A stretch of 64,000 bases of DNA, from contig JAFWQM010000071.1 in NCBI GenBank assembly GCA_017509065.1, positions 1-64,000 of the forward strand, read 5' to 3'. Below, piece by piece: positions 24,596 to 34,126 of the stretch; the stretch's first letter is position 1, and each line of letters begins with the position of its first letter. Both the position numbers and the translations under genes were made by a program. The notes under the pieces are model-generated. The model worked only from the letters and a program-made list of their open reading frames with translations, was not told where the DNA came from and searched no databases. The stretch is from Clostridia bacterium. GTDB lineage: Bacteria; Bacillota_A; Clostridia; Christensenellales; Aristaeellaceae.

Positions 24596-25585
24596 ATGAA
24601 ACGGATAACCCTGATCATGCTTACGCTCCTGATGGCCGTCCCGTTCCTTTCCTTCGCGCTCTCCGAAAGCGTTGACGCCTGCCGGCAGGATGCCGAAACG
24701 ATCGTTTCAGACGAGTCCCTGGAAGCTCTGCTGTCCGCCCTTTCCGATTCCGGCGCTGTGACCCATTCCTGGGAAGGCTCCGACGGCGCAGCGTTCGTGC
24801 TCGTCCTTTACCCGGAAACCGCCGTCATCGACTGCGGCGGAACGGTTCACCTGGAGGAGAGCGACGCCGCGCTCATGTCCGAACAACTGCTCAGCATCAT
24901 GAACTGGGTGGAAAGCCAGGTTCAGGCCCAGGCGGCTGACGGAAAACAGAATGACGGCTGCCTTGATCCAGCAGTGTACCAGACGGCGAAGCCCGCGGAA
25001 AGCGGGATGATCGACCCCGCTGTGTATTTCACTGCGCGGCCCGCGGAAACTCCGGCTCCCGACCCGGCGATGTACCAGATGGCACAGCCTTCCGCCGCAC
25101 CGGCTGTTCAGCCCGCATGGTCCTATCCCGCGCGCACAGCCGCGCCGACGGCGGCGCCTACGAGCCGGCCTATCGCAAGCACGGGTGATTATACTACATT
25201 TGATTCCAGTATGCAAGAGCAAAAACTGCTGAATTTGCTGAATGAGGATCGGGCGCGCAACGGGCTGCCGCCGCTTGCCCTTGATCCCGAACTTTCCAGG
25301 CTGGCGCAGCTTAAGGCCAGCGATATGAACAGCAACCATTATTTCGCCCACGAATCCCCTACCTACGGCAACGCGAACCAGATGCTGGACGCTTTCAACT
25401 ATGATTATCGGGGCGTGGGGGAGAATATCGCCCATCATGCCAACGTGGAAAAGGCCGAAGCCGCTTTCATGAGCAGCGAAGGCCACCGCCGCAACATCCT
25501 CGGCAGCCAGTGGGAAAAGGTCGGCATCGGCGTCGTCCATGACGACAACGGAAACGTCTATGTGACGCAACTGTTTGCGAGATAG
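24596..25585 (+). CDS. Secreted CAP-domain (SCP/PR1, YkwD-like) protein
   Basis: 329-residue exported protein: signal peptide (about 1-22), an N-terminal region without recognised domain, a repeat-like Pro/Ala linker with recurring DPAVYQTAKPAE-type units (about 118-165), and a C-terminal CAP domain from about 205. CAP marks: LLNEDRARNGLPPL, HYFAHESPTYG, GENIA, and the HRRNILG/WEKVGIG pair near the end. In spore formers similar proteins are spore-coat or wall-associated; the biochemical role is unsettled. AGGAGG precedes the ATG. Divergent from the zinc-ribbon gene. Confidence 0.88.
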   Translation: MKRITLIMLTLLMAVPFLSFALSESVDACRQDAETIVSDESLEALLSALSDSGAVTHSWEGSDGAAFVLVLYPETAVIDCGGTVHLEESDAALMSEQLLSIMNWVESQVQAQAADGKQNDGCLDPAVYQTAKPAESGMIDPAVYFTARPAETPAPDPAMYQMAQPSAAPAVQPAWSYPARTAAPTAAPTSRPIASTGDYTTFDSSMQEQKLLNLLNEDRARNGLPPLALDPELSRLAQLKASDMNSNHYFAHESPTYGNANQMLDAFNYDYRGVGENIAHHANVEKAEAAFMSSEGHRRNILGSQWEKVGIGVVHDDNGNVYVTQLFAR

Positions 25586-25627
25586 TTTATGAAGGGAATA
25601 GGGATTAGGCTCTTATAAGCAGAAGTA

Positions 25628-26032
25628 TTCGCAAAATGGCAAAAAGTCTGAAAACCCTTATGGCTTTCTCGGAAGGGGGACGAAGCGCGGACAGCCGCCT
25701 GTGGCGGATAACCTGTCCGCGCTGAGATCAGCCGAAACGAGCAATGTCCGCATGAAGCGGACTTGCGACGATTGAGGCTGCGGATAGGGGAACCCGCTCT
25801 TTGGGGCCGAAGCGCCCGGAAAACCTGCCCTTGGGCCGGTTTTCAGCGGAGGGGCCGCAACGCCCGGAAAATCATCCAGTGGATGATTTTCAGTGAAGGC
25901 CGGGCGGTAGCCCCGGAAAGGCCGGAAGGCCCCGGAGAGGAAAAAGAGCGGTTTCCCCCAGAAAACTCCTCCGGTTTATCCAGATTAGAAAATAGGCCCT
26001 TATTGGCGAATGCTTTCACTCGTAAGGGCCTA
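25628..26032. repeat. Composite of family D and family C elements with nested hairpins
   Basis: Bases 25586-26041 carry no convincing gene. Block D (TTCGCAAAATGGCAAAAAG..., 25628-25680) recurs at 39857 and, inverted, at 41944-42000. It is followed by family C copy 2: an 11-bp perfect stem AGCGCGGACAG (25684-25694) with 25713-25723, then the conserved core to about 25783. Next, GGGGAACCCGCTCTTT (25787-25802) faces AAAGAGCGGTTTCCCC (25943-25958) and encloses further hairpins, including GAAAATCATCC/GGATGATTTTC (25867-25891). A TAGGCCCTTA/TAAGGGCCTA stem (25993-26032) ends the region. Confidence 0.75.
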
Positions 26033-26041
26033 AACTTTTCC

Positions 26042-26296
26042 TTATCTCCTGCCGCGCCGCAGCGCATGGTTCAGCGCAGCGCGGGATACGGGGCGCGGCG
26101 GAACGGAAGACCGCTCTGCCGAGGACGTGCCCGTTTCAGCCGCCGCGTCCGCTGTTTGCTTGTTCGCTATTGCTTCCGCGCTCCGCAGCGCGGTCCTCAG
26201 CGCCGCCCCACCGGTCAGGCTCTGCCGCGGCAGGGCAGGCAAAAGCGCCGCTTCCTCCGTTTTCAGCGCGGGCATCCTCACTTCGCGTTTAATCAT
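26042..26296 (-). CDS. Possible small basic protein, unknown
   Basis: 84-residue Ala/Arg-rich frame with AAAGGCGG 7 bases before its ATG and a stem with T-rich tail (25993-26032) just past its stop. Composition (Ala, Arg, Ser) is what any GC-rich frame gives, and no motif or fold is recognisable. I list it because ribosome site and terminator agree; it may be spurious. Confidence 0.3.
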   Translation of the reverse strand: MIKREVRMPALKTEEAALLPALPRQSLTGGAALRTALRSAEAIANKQTADAAAETGTSSAERSSVPPRPVSRAALNHALRRGRR

Positions 26297-26389
26297 CCAA
26301 TCGCCGCCTTTCTTCCTTTTTTGCTGTATCCTATGCGGGAAGCGGACAAAGCGTGAGGCGTTTGTTTAAGGGCTGATTGATGAAGCAAG

Positions 26390-26506
26390 AAAGAGAGTAC
26401 AGAGTTCAGAGTACAGAGTTCAGATGATATAGTCTATGCGCTGGGGAATCCAAATTGTATGACTATAAAACCTGTACTCTGCACTCTGTACTCTGTACTC
26501 TCCTTA
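26390..26506. repeat. Inverted 7-bp word arrays downstream of the ABC exporter
   Basis: GAGTACA/GAGTTCA words (26390-26424) and their inverse (26471-26506) surround a 35-base centre closed by TATAGTC/GACTATA. The word type matches the array between murD and ftsW. Confidence 0.7.
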
Positions 26507-26537
26507 CTGACCATAGTGCTCAATGATGTTGTTTTGG

Positions 26538-28424
26538 TCAGGACAGTTCAAACATACCGGTATACAATTGATAATACTTGCCTTTTTGGGCCAGAAGCTG
26601 TTCGTGGTCGCCGCGCTCGATGATCACGCCGTTTTCCAGCACCATGATAGCCTGGGAATTGCGCACGGTGGACAGACGGTGGGCGATGACGAACACGGTG
26701 CGGCCTTTCATGAGCTGATCCATGCCCTTTTCGATCAGGGCTTCGGTACGGGTGTCGATGGAGGAAGTGGCTTCATCCAGGATCAGCACGGGCGGGTCGG
26801 CCACGGCGGCGCGGGCGATGGCCAAAAGCTGCCGCTGGCCCTGACTCAGGTTGGCCCCGTCGCCGGTCAGCATGGTGTCATAGCCTTCGGGCAGGTGGCT
26901 GATGAAGAAGTCCGCGTTGGCAATTTTAGCCGCCTTCACGATGTCCTCGTCGGTGGCGTCCAGGCGTCCGTAGCGGATGTTCTCCTTCACGGTGCCGGTA
27001 AACAGATGCGTGTCCTGGAGCACCATGCCGAGAGACCTGCGCAGGTCGTCCTTCTTGATCTTTTCGATGTTGATGCCGTCGTACCGGATCTTGCCGCCCT
27101 GGATGTCGTAGAAGCGGTTGATGAGGTTGGTGATGGTGGTCTTGCCCGCGCCAGTGGAGCCAACGAAAGCGATCTTCTGCCCGGGCTTGGCGTACAGCGA
27201 AATGTTGTGCAGCACCGTCTTTTCGGGCACGTAGCCGAAGGTCACGTCCTCGAACACCACGTCGCCCTTCCATTCGGTGTAGGTCACGCTGCCGTCCGCC
27301 TTGTGGGGATGCTTCCAGGCCCACATGCCGGTGCGCTCCTTGCACTCCACGATGTTTCCGTTTTCGTCCTTCTTCGCCCGTACCAGGGTCACGTAGCCGT
27401 TGTCCTCTTCCACCGGCTCGTCCAGCAGCTCAAAGATGCGTTCCGCGCCGGCCAGGGCCATCATGACGACGTTCATTTGCTGGGCCAGGTTGGAAATGGG
27501 CATACTGAACTGACGGGTGAAGGTGAGGAAGGAAATGAGCACGCCGGTGTTGGTGTATCCTTTGATAATCATAATCGCGCCGACCAGGGCGATGATGACG
27601 TAGTTGCAGTGGCCCAGGTTGTTCATGATGGGGCCTAAAATGCTGGCGAAAATGTTGGCGCGGGTACCGGCTACCCGGACGTTTTCATTCTTCTTTTCAA
27701 AGGCGTCGATGGATTTCTGCTCGTGGCAGAACACCTGCACCACGCGCTGTCCTTCGATGGTTTCTTCCACGAAGCCGTTCAGCTCGCCGACGGCCTTCTG
27801 CTGCGCCACGAAGTTGGCCCCGGATTTCTTGCCGATCACCTTCGTGATGGTCAGGATGACCGGCATCAGCACGATAACAAGCAGCGTCAGCCAGATGTTC
27901 AGGCTGACCATATAGCAGAAGGAAAACAGCACTGAGCAGAAGGAGGACACCGCCTGCGGAAAAGACTGGCTCAGGAATTCGCGCATGGTGTCGGTGTCGT
28001 TGGTGTAGCGGCTCATGATTTCGCCGTGGGTGCGCTGGTCGAAGTAGCGAATGGGCAAATCCTCCATGTGCAGGAACATGTCCTTGCGCATTTTGTTCAG
28101 CGTGCCGGTGGACACCAGCATCATCAGGCGGTTGTAAATCAGCGTGGACGCGGCCCCAGCCAGATACATGCACAGCATCAGCGCAAGGAACCGCGCGAAG
28201 GGCATCAGGTCAGGCGCGGCCTGGCCGATCAGGGGTGTGATGTAGCTGTTCACCACGTCTTTGAGCAGGAAGGTGCCCGTGGCGCTGGCGGCGGTGCTGA
28301 TCACGATGCAGCCCGCGACCAGCAGCAGCTTGCCCTTCTGCGGCGCGAGATAGGAAACCAGCCGCCGGAAAGTGCCCTTGGCGTTCTTGGGCTTGGCGGG
28401 CGCGCGCATACGTTGTGGAGGCAT
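26538..28424 (-). CDS. ABC exporter subunit, catalytic half of heterodimer
   Basis: 628-residue half-transporter: six-helix membrane domain (about 30-330) and ATPase domain (about 390-628). ATPase motifs are canonical: Walker A GSTGAGKTT, signature LSQGQRQ, Walker B VLILDEATSS, switch His in AHRLS. A roughly 40-residue Lys/Glu-rich insert sits between the domains. With the next gene it should form a heterodimer of the TM287/288 or BmrCD type exporting drugs or lipidic compounds. The ATG lies 2 bases after the partner gene stop. Member of a MarR-led operon. Confidence 0.9.
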   Translation of the reverse strand: MPPQRMRAPAKPKNAKGTFRRLVSYLAPQKGKLLLVAGCIVISTAASATGTFLLKDVVNSYITPLIGQAAPDLMPFARFLALMLCMYLAGAASTLIYNRLMMLVSTGTLNKMRKDMFLHMEDLPIRYFDQRTHGEIMSRYTNDTDTMREFLSQSFPQAVSSFCSVLFSFCYMVSLNIWLTLLVIVLMPVILTITKVIGKKSGANFVAQQKAVGELNGFVEETIEGQRVVQVFCHEQKSIDAFEKKNENVRVAGTRANIFASILGPIMNNLGHCNYVIIALVGAIMIIKGYTNTGVLISFLTFTRQFSMPISNLAQQMNVVMMALAGAERIFELLDEPVEEDNGYVTLVRAKKDENGNIVECKERTGMWAWKHPHKADGSVTYTEWKGDVVFEDVTFGYVPEKTVLHNISLYAKPGQKIAFVGSTGAGKTTITNLINRFYDIQGGKIRYDGINIEKIKKDDLRRSLGMVLQDTHLFTGTVKENIRYGRLDATDEDIVKAAKIANADFFISHLPEGYDTMLTGDGANLSQGQRQLLAIARAAVADPPVLILDEATSSIDTRTEALIEKGMDQLMKGRTVFVIAHRLSTVRNSQAIMVLENGVIIERGDHEQLLAQKGKYYQLYTGMFELS

Positions 28425-28425
28425 C

Positions 28426-30186
28426 TTAAGCCACCCCCTTTTGCTGGGACAGGTACACGTCCCGATAGATTTCGCTGCGGGCGAGGAGCTCGTCGTGGGT
28501 GCCCACGTCGGCGATCCTGCCGTTGTCCAGCACCACCACGCGGTCCGCGTCCATCACGGACGTGATGCGCTGGGCGATGATGATTTTGGTGGTTTCCGGC
28601 ATATGGGAGCGCAGGGCTTCCCGGATGCGGGCGTCGGTCGCGGTGTCCACGGCGCTGGTGGCGTCGTCCAGGATCATGATCTTGGGATGCTTCAGCAGCG
28701 CGCGGGCAATGCACAGTCTCTGCTTCTGTCCGCCGGACACGTTCACGCCGCCCTGGCCCAGGTCGGTTTCATAGCCGTCCGGGAAGGAGCGGACAAACTC
28801 GTCCGCCGCAGCCGCCTGGCAGGCAGCGGTGATTTCCTCGTCCGTGGCGTTTTCGCTGCCCCAGCGCAGGTTTTCTTTGATGGAGCCGGAGAACAGCACG
28901 TTCTTTTGCAGCACCATGGCCACCTGGTCGCGCAGAGCGTGCATGTCGTATTCGCGCACGTCGCGCCCGCCGACCCGGAGGGTGCCGCACGTCACGTCGT
29001 ACAGCCGGGGAATCAGCGACACCAGGCTGGTTTTGGCGGAACCCGTTGCGCCGATGAGGCCAATGGTTTCGCCCGCCCTGATATGCAGGTTAATGTCCTG
29101 GAGCACCAGGTTGTCCTTGTCGCCCGCGTAGGAGAAGCCCACGTGGTCGAATTCGATTTCGCCATCCTTCACATCGGTGACGGGCTGAGCGGGATTGGCA
29201 ATGTCAGGTTCCTCGTTCAGCACTTCCAGGATACGGGAAATGGACGCGCGGCTGAGCACAATGCTCAGGAACAGGAAGGACAGCATCATCAGCGCCATCA
29301 GGATCTGGGTGATGTAGGTGATGAAGGTGAGCAGCGCGCCTACGCCCATTTCGCCCCGGATGATCTGCTGGCCGCCAAACCAGAGCACGGCGATCACGCA
29401 ACCGTTCATGATGATCTGCATCATCGGCCCGTTCCACAGCACCACTTTTTCAGCGTTGCGCTGCGCCTTCGTCACGTCGTCCGCAGCCGCGCCGAACTTG
29501 TTCTTTTCAAACGCCGAGCGCACGAACGCCTTTACCACGCGGATGGCGATCAGGTTTTCCTGCACCTCGCGATTCATGATGTCGTATTTCTTCATCATGA
29601 TCTGGAAGCGCGGGAACGCCGTGCGCATGATGAAAATGATCCCCGCAGCCAGCAGCGGCACGGCCACGAACAGAATCGTGGTCAGCGACGGGTTCATCTG
29701 GAGCGCATAGATCAGCGACATGATGAACATGATCGGCGAACGGAACGCCATGCGCACCAGCATGATCAGCGTGTTCTGGGTCTGGTTCACATCGGTCGTA
29801 ATGCGCGTCACCAGAGACGCTGTGGAGAACTTGTCGATATTCTTAAAGGAAAAGGTCTGTATCTTTTCAAACAGCGCCTGGCGCAGATTGCGGCCAAAAC
29901 CCATGCCGCCCCTGGCACCCAGCACGCTGCCCGCCATGCCGAAGCCCATGGACACCAAGGCCATCACGATCATGAGGCCCCCGCAGATGAGCACCTGGGA
30001 GATTTCTCCGCTCTTTTCGCTGTATGGGATAGCGTCGTCGATCAGCCGCTGGATCAGCTTGGGAATGTAGGTTTCCATGGCCACTTCCCCGATCATCACG
30101 ACGGGGCACAGCATCAGCGGCCATTTGTATTTGCCCGCGTATTTCAGCAGCATCAGGATGCTGTCTTTTTTCTTTTTTTGGCTCAA
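28426..30186 (-). CDS. ABC exporter subunit, non-catalytic half of heterodimer
   Basis: 586-residue half-transporter with N-terminal membrane domain and C-terminal ATPase. Its ATPase is off-consensus: P-loop GATGSAKTS lacks the usual Gly before Lys, and Walker B ends IMILDDATS with Asp in place of catalytic Glu. Signature VSGGQKQR is good. This asymmetry is the known pattern of heterodimeric exporters, where one site does not hydrolyse ATP. Translation probably starts at TTG 30186 overlapping the marR stop (TTGA), with GGAGGG 9 bases upstream. Confidence 0.88.
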   Translation of the reverse strand: MSQKKKKDSILMLLKYAGKYKWPLMLCPVVMIGEVAMETYIPKLIQRLIDDAIPYSEKSGEISQVLICGGLMIVMALVSMGFGMAGSVLGARGGMGFGRNLRQALFEKIQTFSFKNIDKFSTASLVTRITTDVNQTQNTLIMLVRMAFRSPIMFIMSLIYALQMNPSLTTILFVAVPLLAAGIIFIMRTAFPRFQIMMKKYDIMNREVQENLIAIRVVKAFVRSAFEKNKFGAAADDVTKAQRNAEKVVLWNGPMMQIIMNGCVIAVLWFGGQQIIRGEMGVGALLTFITYITQILMALMMLSFLFLSIVLSRASISRILEVLNEEPDIANPAQPVTDVKDGEIEFDHVGFSYAGDKDNLVLQDINLHIRAGETIGLIGATGSAKTSLVSLIPRLYDVTCGTLRVGGRDVREYDMHALRDQVAMVLQKNVLFSGSIKENLRWGSENATDEEITAACQAAAADEFVRSFPDGYETDLGQGGVNVSGGQKQRLCIARALLKHPKIMILDDATSAVDTATDARIREALRSHMPETTKIIIAQRITSVMDADRVVVLDNGRIADVGTHDELLARSEIYRDVYLSQQKGVA

Positions 30187-30674
30187 GTGGTTTTTCCCTC
30201 CTCTTTTTCGTGCGCTTTCTGGGCCAGCTTCCAGATGGTCAGATGGCGGCAGCTTTCGTCGGCCAGGTTGTCGAACATTTTTTCGCAGGCGCGGCGGAAA
30301 GCTTCCACCTCGTTTTCGTCCATGCCCTGAAACATCCTTTCGTCCAGTCGGGCGAACTGGCGCTTGTTTTCCTCCATATGGGAAACGCCCTTGTCGGTGA
30401 TGAACAGCTGGTTTCGCCGGCTGTCTTTTTCATCGGACCGCCGCAGCACGAATCCCGCTTTTTCCAGCCGTTTCAGGCTGGCCGCCGCGGACGCGGGCGT
30501 TACGTCCAGTTCGTCCGCCGCTTCCTTTTGGGTGCATCCGGGATGATCCCAGATGAATTGCAGCAGGCGCGGCTGGCCGGGATGCAGCCCCGAATCGCTC
30601 ATCACGGCGCGCACCTGTATCCGCCGCAGGAGCTCCAGCCGGTGCATAGCCCCTACGGCTTCCCAGTAATTCAT
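30183..30674 (-). CDS. MarR-family transcriptional regulator
   Basis: 163-residue winged-helix protein. Helix-turn-helix about residues 45-75 (CTQKEAADELDVTPASAAASLKRLEKAG), wing RRSDEKDSRRNQLFITDKG, then dimerisation helices. AAAGGAGGGG precedes the ATG. First gene of the exporter operon and very likely its repressor, acting at the inverted repeat downstream of the promoter. Confidence 0.9.
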   Translation of the reverse strand: MNYWEAVGAMHRLELLRRIQVRAVMSDSGLHPGQPRLLQFIWDHPGCTQKEAADELDVTPASAAASLKRLEKAGFVLRRSDEKDSRRNQLFITDKGVSHMEENKRQFARLDERMFQGMDENEVEAFRRACEKMFDNLADESCRHLTIWKLAQKAHEKEEGKTT

Positions 30675-30709
30675 CAGTTCCCCTCCTTTCGGAATAAAAA
30701 ATTAAGCGA

Positions 30710-30757
30710 TTAATCATTAACTGTTTAACATTATATCAGGTTTCCGCCGTTTGTCAA
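30710..30757 (-). promoter_or_regulatory. Promoter and candidate MarR operator
   Basis: On the minus strand TTGACA (30752-30757) and TATAAT (30730-30735), 16-bp spacer. At and just after the expected start lies the palindrome TTAATCATTAA (30710-30720), with further TTAA half-sites on either side, a plausible MarR-family operator for autorepression. Confidence 0.75.
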
Positions 30758-30879
30758 TGGGGGTTAATTCAGTTTGGAGTTAGGAGATAATATGTAGTGT
30801 CCTCTACCTTATTGCCATAGCGTAATCACTGGAGCGGACACATCGAATTTGATATTCGGTACTTTTTCTGTATCCGCTC

Positions 30880-30908
30880 TTGCCGTTCTTTTTGTATGCT
30901 GGTATACT
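30880..30908 (+). promoter_or_regulatory. Sigma-A promoter of glyA
   Basis: TTGCCG (30880-30885) and TATACT (30903-30908), 17-bp spacer, 33 bases before the ATG at 30942. Confidence 0.6.
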
Positions 30909-30941
30909 GTGAAAGATACTATATTATGGAGGACACGCCAG

Positions 30942-32177
30942 ATGGAATTGGAACTGATCCGCAAAGCGGACCCCGAGGTCGCAGAGGCGATTGAACTGGA
31001 ACTGAACCGGCAGCGCACGCACATCGAACTGATTGCCAGCGAAAACTTTGTTTCGCCCGCGGTGATGGCTGCGATGGGCTCGTGCCTGACGAACAAATAT
31101 GCCGAAGGCTATCCGGGCAAGCGTTATTACGGCGGATGCGAATATGTGGACATCGTGGAAGAACTGGCCCGCAAGCGGGCGTGCGCTCTGTTTGGCGCGG
31201 ATCATGCCAACGTGCAGCCCCATAGCGGCGCGCAGGCCAACACGGCGGTTTATTTCGCGCTGCTCAAGCCCGGCGATACCGTGATGGGGATGAGCCTGAG
31301 CAACGGCGGCCATCTGACCCACGGCAGCCCGGTGAATATGAGCGGGGCGTATTTCAACTTCGTTCCCTACGGCGTGAGCAAGGAAACGGAAACCATTGAT
31401 TATGATGAGGTGCGCGCCCTGGCGGTCAGGCATGAGCCCAAGCTGATCGTGGCAGGCGCTTCCGCCTATCCCCGGGTGATCGACTTTGTGAAGCTAAGGG
31501 AAATCGCCGATGAGGTGGGCGCTCTGCTGATGGTGGACATGGCGCATATCGCCGGCCTCGTTGCCGCGGGCGAGCATCCAAGCCCCGTGCCGTACGCCGA
31601 TATTGTGACGACGACGACGCATAAAACGCTTCGCGGCCCGCGCGGCGGCATGATCCTGTGCAAGGAGCAGTACGCCAAAGCCATCGACAAGGCCATCTTC
31701 CCCGGCACCCAGGGCGGCCCGCTGGAGCACGTGATCGCTGGCAAGGCCGTTTGTTTGGGAGAAGCAATGACGGATGAGTTTAAAGCCTACCAGAAACAGA
31801 TCGTGAAAAATGCCAAGGCGCTGGAGAACGCGTTCCGCGCGGAGGGCGTGCGCATGGTGTCCGGCGGCACGGACAATCATCTGCTGCTGTTGGACTTTAC
31901 CGGCACAGAGATGACCGGCAAGCTGATGGAATCTCTGCTGGAGGACGCCAACATTACCGTGAACAAAAACACCGTGCCCAACGAGACCCGCAGTCCCTTC
32001 GTGACCAGCGGCCTGCGCGTCGGCACGCCCGCCGCCACCACCCGCGGCCTGAAGGAACCGGAGATGGTGAAGATCGCGGGCTGGATCGCCCGGGTGCTGC
32101 GTGAAGGCGAAGCCGCCGTGCCGCAGGTACGGGACGAAGTCGCGGCGCTGATGAAAAACTATCCGCTCTACGAATAA
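30942..32177 (+). CDS. glyA: Serine hydroxymethyltransferase
   Basis: 411-residue PLP enzyme converting serine and tetrahydrofolate to glycine and methylene-tetrahydrofolate. Marks: [20 protein letters not shown] near the N-terminus, [30 protein letters not shown] and the PLP-lysine motif [14 protein letters not shown] near residue 225. GGAGGA lies 8 bases before the ATG at 30942; the longer frame overlaps the promoter. Monocistronic, with its own promoter and terminator. Confidence 0.95.
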   Translation: MELELIRKADPEVAEAIELELNRQRTHIELIASENFVSPAVMAAMGSCLTNKYAEGYPGKRYYGGCEYVDIVEELARKRACALFGADHANVQPHSGAQANTAVYFALLKPGDTVMGMSLSNGGHLTHGSPVNMSGAYFNFVPYGVSKETETIDYDEVRALAVRHEPKLIVAGASAYPRVIDFVKLREIADEVGALLMVDMAHIAGLVAAGEHPSPVPYADIVTTTTHKTLRGPRGGMILCKEQYAKAIDKAIFPGTQGGPLEHVIAGKAVCLGEAMTDEFKAYQKQIVKNAKALENAFRAEGVRMVSGGTDNHLLLLDFTGTEMTGKLMESLLEDANITVNKNTVPNETRSPFVTSGLRVGTPAATTRGLKEPEMVKIAGWIARVLREGEAAVPQVRDEVAALMKNYPLYE

Positions 32178-32197
32178 TAGAAACATCTGAAAGAAAC

Positions 32198-32237
32198 GGA
32201 GCCGCGCGCGTTTGGCGCGGCTCCGCGGTTTATTTTT
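32198..32237 (+). terminator. Terminator of glyA
   Basis: Perfect 10-bp stem GGAGCCGCGC (32198-32207) with GCGCGGCTCC (32215-32224), followed by GCGGTTTATTTTT. Confidence 0.75.
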
Positions 32238-32249
32238 GGAGGAACTGCT

Positions 32250-32278
32250 TTGACAATCCGTTTGCGCTGCTGTATAAT
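32250..32278 (+). promoter_or_regulatory. Consensus sigma-A promoter for the hydrolase gene
   Basis: Perfect TTGACA (32250-32255) and TATAAT (32273-32278) with a 17-bp spacer. Confidence 0.85.
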
Positions 32279-32338
32279 TAAAGCAGATAATGGCAGGCTG
32301 GCTTGAATATCAATCAATATTCGGTGAGGTGGAAGAAG

Positions 32339-33322
32339 ATGGCGCAGGAACGCTTCAATTCGGACGGTCTGGTTCTTTCCTCTGCTTACGCGGAAACCAT
32401 GGAGAAAATGGTGTTCCCCTATCTGGAGGCGCGGGAGCAGGATATGCACATTCCGGGCGCAAACGAAAAGCCCCTGTTCTGCTCCCGGTTCAAAACGGAA
32501 CAGGCCAGGGGAACGGTGCTGATCGTGCACGGATTCACGGAGAACGCGTATAAGTTTTCAGAGCTCACATATTCCCTGCTGCATAACGGGTTCAGCGTGG
32601 TCGCCTACGATCAGCGGGGCCACGGCAGATCGTGGCGTCATGAAAAGGTGCGGGACATTTCCCTGACCGACGTGGACCGCTTCGATGATTACGTGCAGGA
32701 CCTCGAAATCATCGCGGACAAAGCGCTCGCAGACATGCCAAAGCCCTGGATGGTATTTTGCCACTCCATGGGCGGGGCGGTCACCGGCCTGTATCTGGAA
32801 AAGCACGCCGGCACGTTCAGCCGCGCCGTTTTCTGCGCCCCGATGATAGCGGCGAATCTCGGCATGCCCACAACTGCGGTAAAGCTCATGTGCCGCGTCA
32901 TGAAGCTGGCGGGAAAAGGCAGGAACCGCGTGTTCGTATCCAAGCCGTACACGGAGAAAGAAAACTTTGAAACCTCCTGCGCCATGGGCCGCGAGCGCTT
33001 CGACTGGTATGAGGACGCGAGGATGAGCCATAAGGAGTTCCAGAACAACGGCCCCTCCTATGGATGGACGCTGGAAGCCGCGAACGTGACCAAACGGCTC
33101 CTCGCTCCGGGCGAACCGGAAAAGATCGCCTGCCCCGTGCTCCTGTGCACCGCGGCGCTGGACAACACGGTTCTGCCCGAACCGCAGAAGCAGTTTATTG
33201 ACCGGATCAAACAGGGAACGCATGTGACCGTGGCGGGGGCAAAGCATGAGATTTACCGCTCCGCGGACGATGTGCTGTTCCCCTGGTGGCACGATGTGCT
33301 TTCTTTCCTCAAAGGTCAATAA
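32339..33322 (+). CDS. Alpha/beta hydrolase, lysophospholipase/monoacylglycerol lipase type
   Basis: 327-residue serine hydrolase. Oxyanion segment VLIVHGFTENAYKFSEL near residue 60; AYDQRGHGRS near 90; nucleophile elbow CHSMGGA near 140 (Cys where Gly is usual before His-Ser); catalytic Asp in TAALDNTVLP and His in GAKHEIYRS near the C-terminus. This matches the PldB/monoglyceride lipase group, which releases fatty acids from mono-acyl lipids. Start at ATG 32339 with GAGGTGG upstream; a TTG at 32303 would add 12 residues. Confidence 0.85.
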   Translation: MAQERFNSDGLVLSSAYAETMEKMVFPYLEAREQDMHIPGANEKPLFCSRFKTEQARGTVLIVHGFTENAYKFSELTYSLLHNGFSVVAYDQRGHGRSWRHEKVRDISLTDVDRFDDYVQDLEIIADKALADMPKPWMVFCHSMGGAVTGLYLEKHAGTFSRAVFCAPMIAANLGMPTTAVKLMCRVMKLAGKGRNRVFVSKPYTEKENFETSCAMGRERFDWYEDARMSHKEFQNNGPSYGWTLEAANVTKRLLAPGEPEKIACPVLLCTAALDNTVLPEPQKQFIDRIKQGTHVTVAGAKHEIYRSADDVLFPWWHDVLSFLKGQ

Positions 33323-33343
33323 TCCGTGGGGTATGCCGATTCG

Positions 33344-34093
33344 TTATTCCCGATAGATCGCGGCGTATATCACCGCGAGACCCGCGCCGCCGATGATATT
33401 TCCCAAGGTGACGGGCAGGAGGTTATTCAGAAGATAACCTGCGATTGTCACGCCTTCCGCGCCAAGCAGCATGCCCAGCGGGACATAATACATATTTGCC
33501 ACGGAGTGCTCAAAACCGCAGACGACGAACAGCATGACCGGGAAGAAGCAAAGCGCTGCCTTCCCGCCCGCGTTCTGCGCGCCGGACGCCATCCATACCG
33601 CGCCGCAGACCAGGATGTTGCATGCGATGCCGCGTAGCAGAGCCTGGCCGAAGGTCAGGGCGCATTTATTCGTGGCGATGGATTTTGCGGAAGCAGCCAG
33701 GTCAGCGCCTGCGATCAACCCGCTTTGATTCACCAGCCAGGCAAATAGGAATGCGCCGCACATATTGCCCAGGTAGACGAGCAGCCAGTTTTTCAGCACG
33801 CCCGTCCATTTTACTTTGCCGTTCAGCGCGGGGCCTGCCATCAGGCAGTTGCCGGTGAACAGCTCAGCCCCTGCCATCACCACCAGCATCAGTCCGCAAG
33901 GGAATACGCAGGCCCCAAGCAGCTTTCCCAGACCTCCACCCACACCGGATGACACGATGGTGCTTCCAAGCGCGCCGAAGGCGATAAACATGCCTGCCAA
34001 TATACCGAGCAGCAGCAGGTTCGGAATACTCAGGGAAGCCTTTCTCCGGGCGATTGTTTCCCATTTCCTTTCGATTTCACTGGATGAAAGCAT
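33344..34093 (-). CDS. Formate/nitrite transporter family channel
   Basis: 249-residue membrane protein with six helices of the FNT family (FocA/NirC/HSC). Conserved AGAELFTGN near residue 75 and FEHSVANMYYVPLGM near 192. The family passes formate, nitrite or hydrosulfide across the membrane. Which ion is moved is not readable; no formate lyase or nitrite genes are nearby. It starts 33 bases after the kinase-like gene with GGGAGG upstream, so the two probably share a message. Confidence 0.9.
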   Translation of the reverse strand: MLSSSEIERKWETIARRKASLSIPNLLLLGILAGMFIAFGALGSTIVSSGVGGGLGKLLGACVFPCGLMLVVMAGAELFTGNCLMAGPALNGKVKWTGVLKNWLLVYLGNMCGAFLFAWLVNQSGLIAGADLAASAKSIATNKCALTFGQALLRGIACNILVCGAVWMASGAQNAGGKAALCFFPVMLFVVCGFEHSVANMYYVPLGMLLGAEGVTIAGYLLNNLLPVTLGNIIGGAGLAVIYAAIYRE

Positions 34094-34126
34094 TGCGTTT
34101 TCCTCCCGTCTTGTGTGTTTGTTTCA

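Noticed and set aside
25763..26356. 197-residue plus-strand frame
   Set aside because: Runs through family C/D hairpins and inverted repeats; Arg/Pro-rich with no ribosome site.
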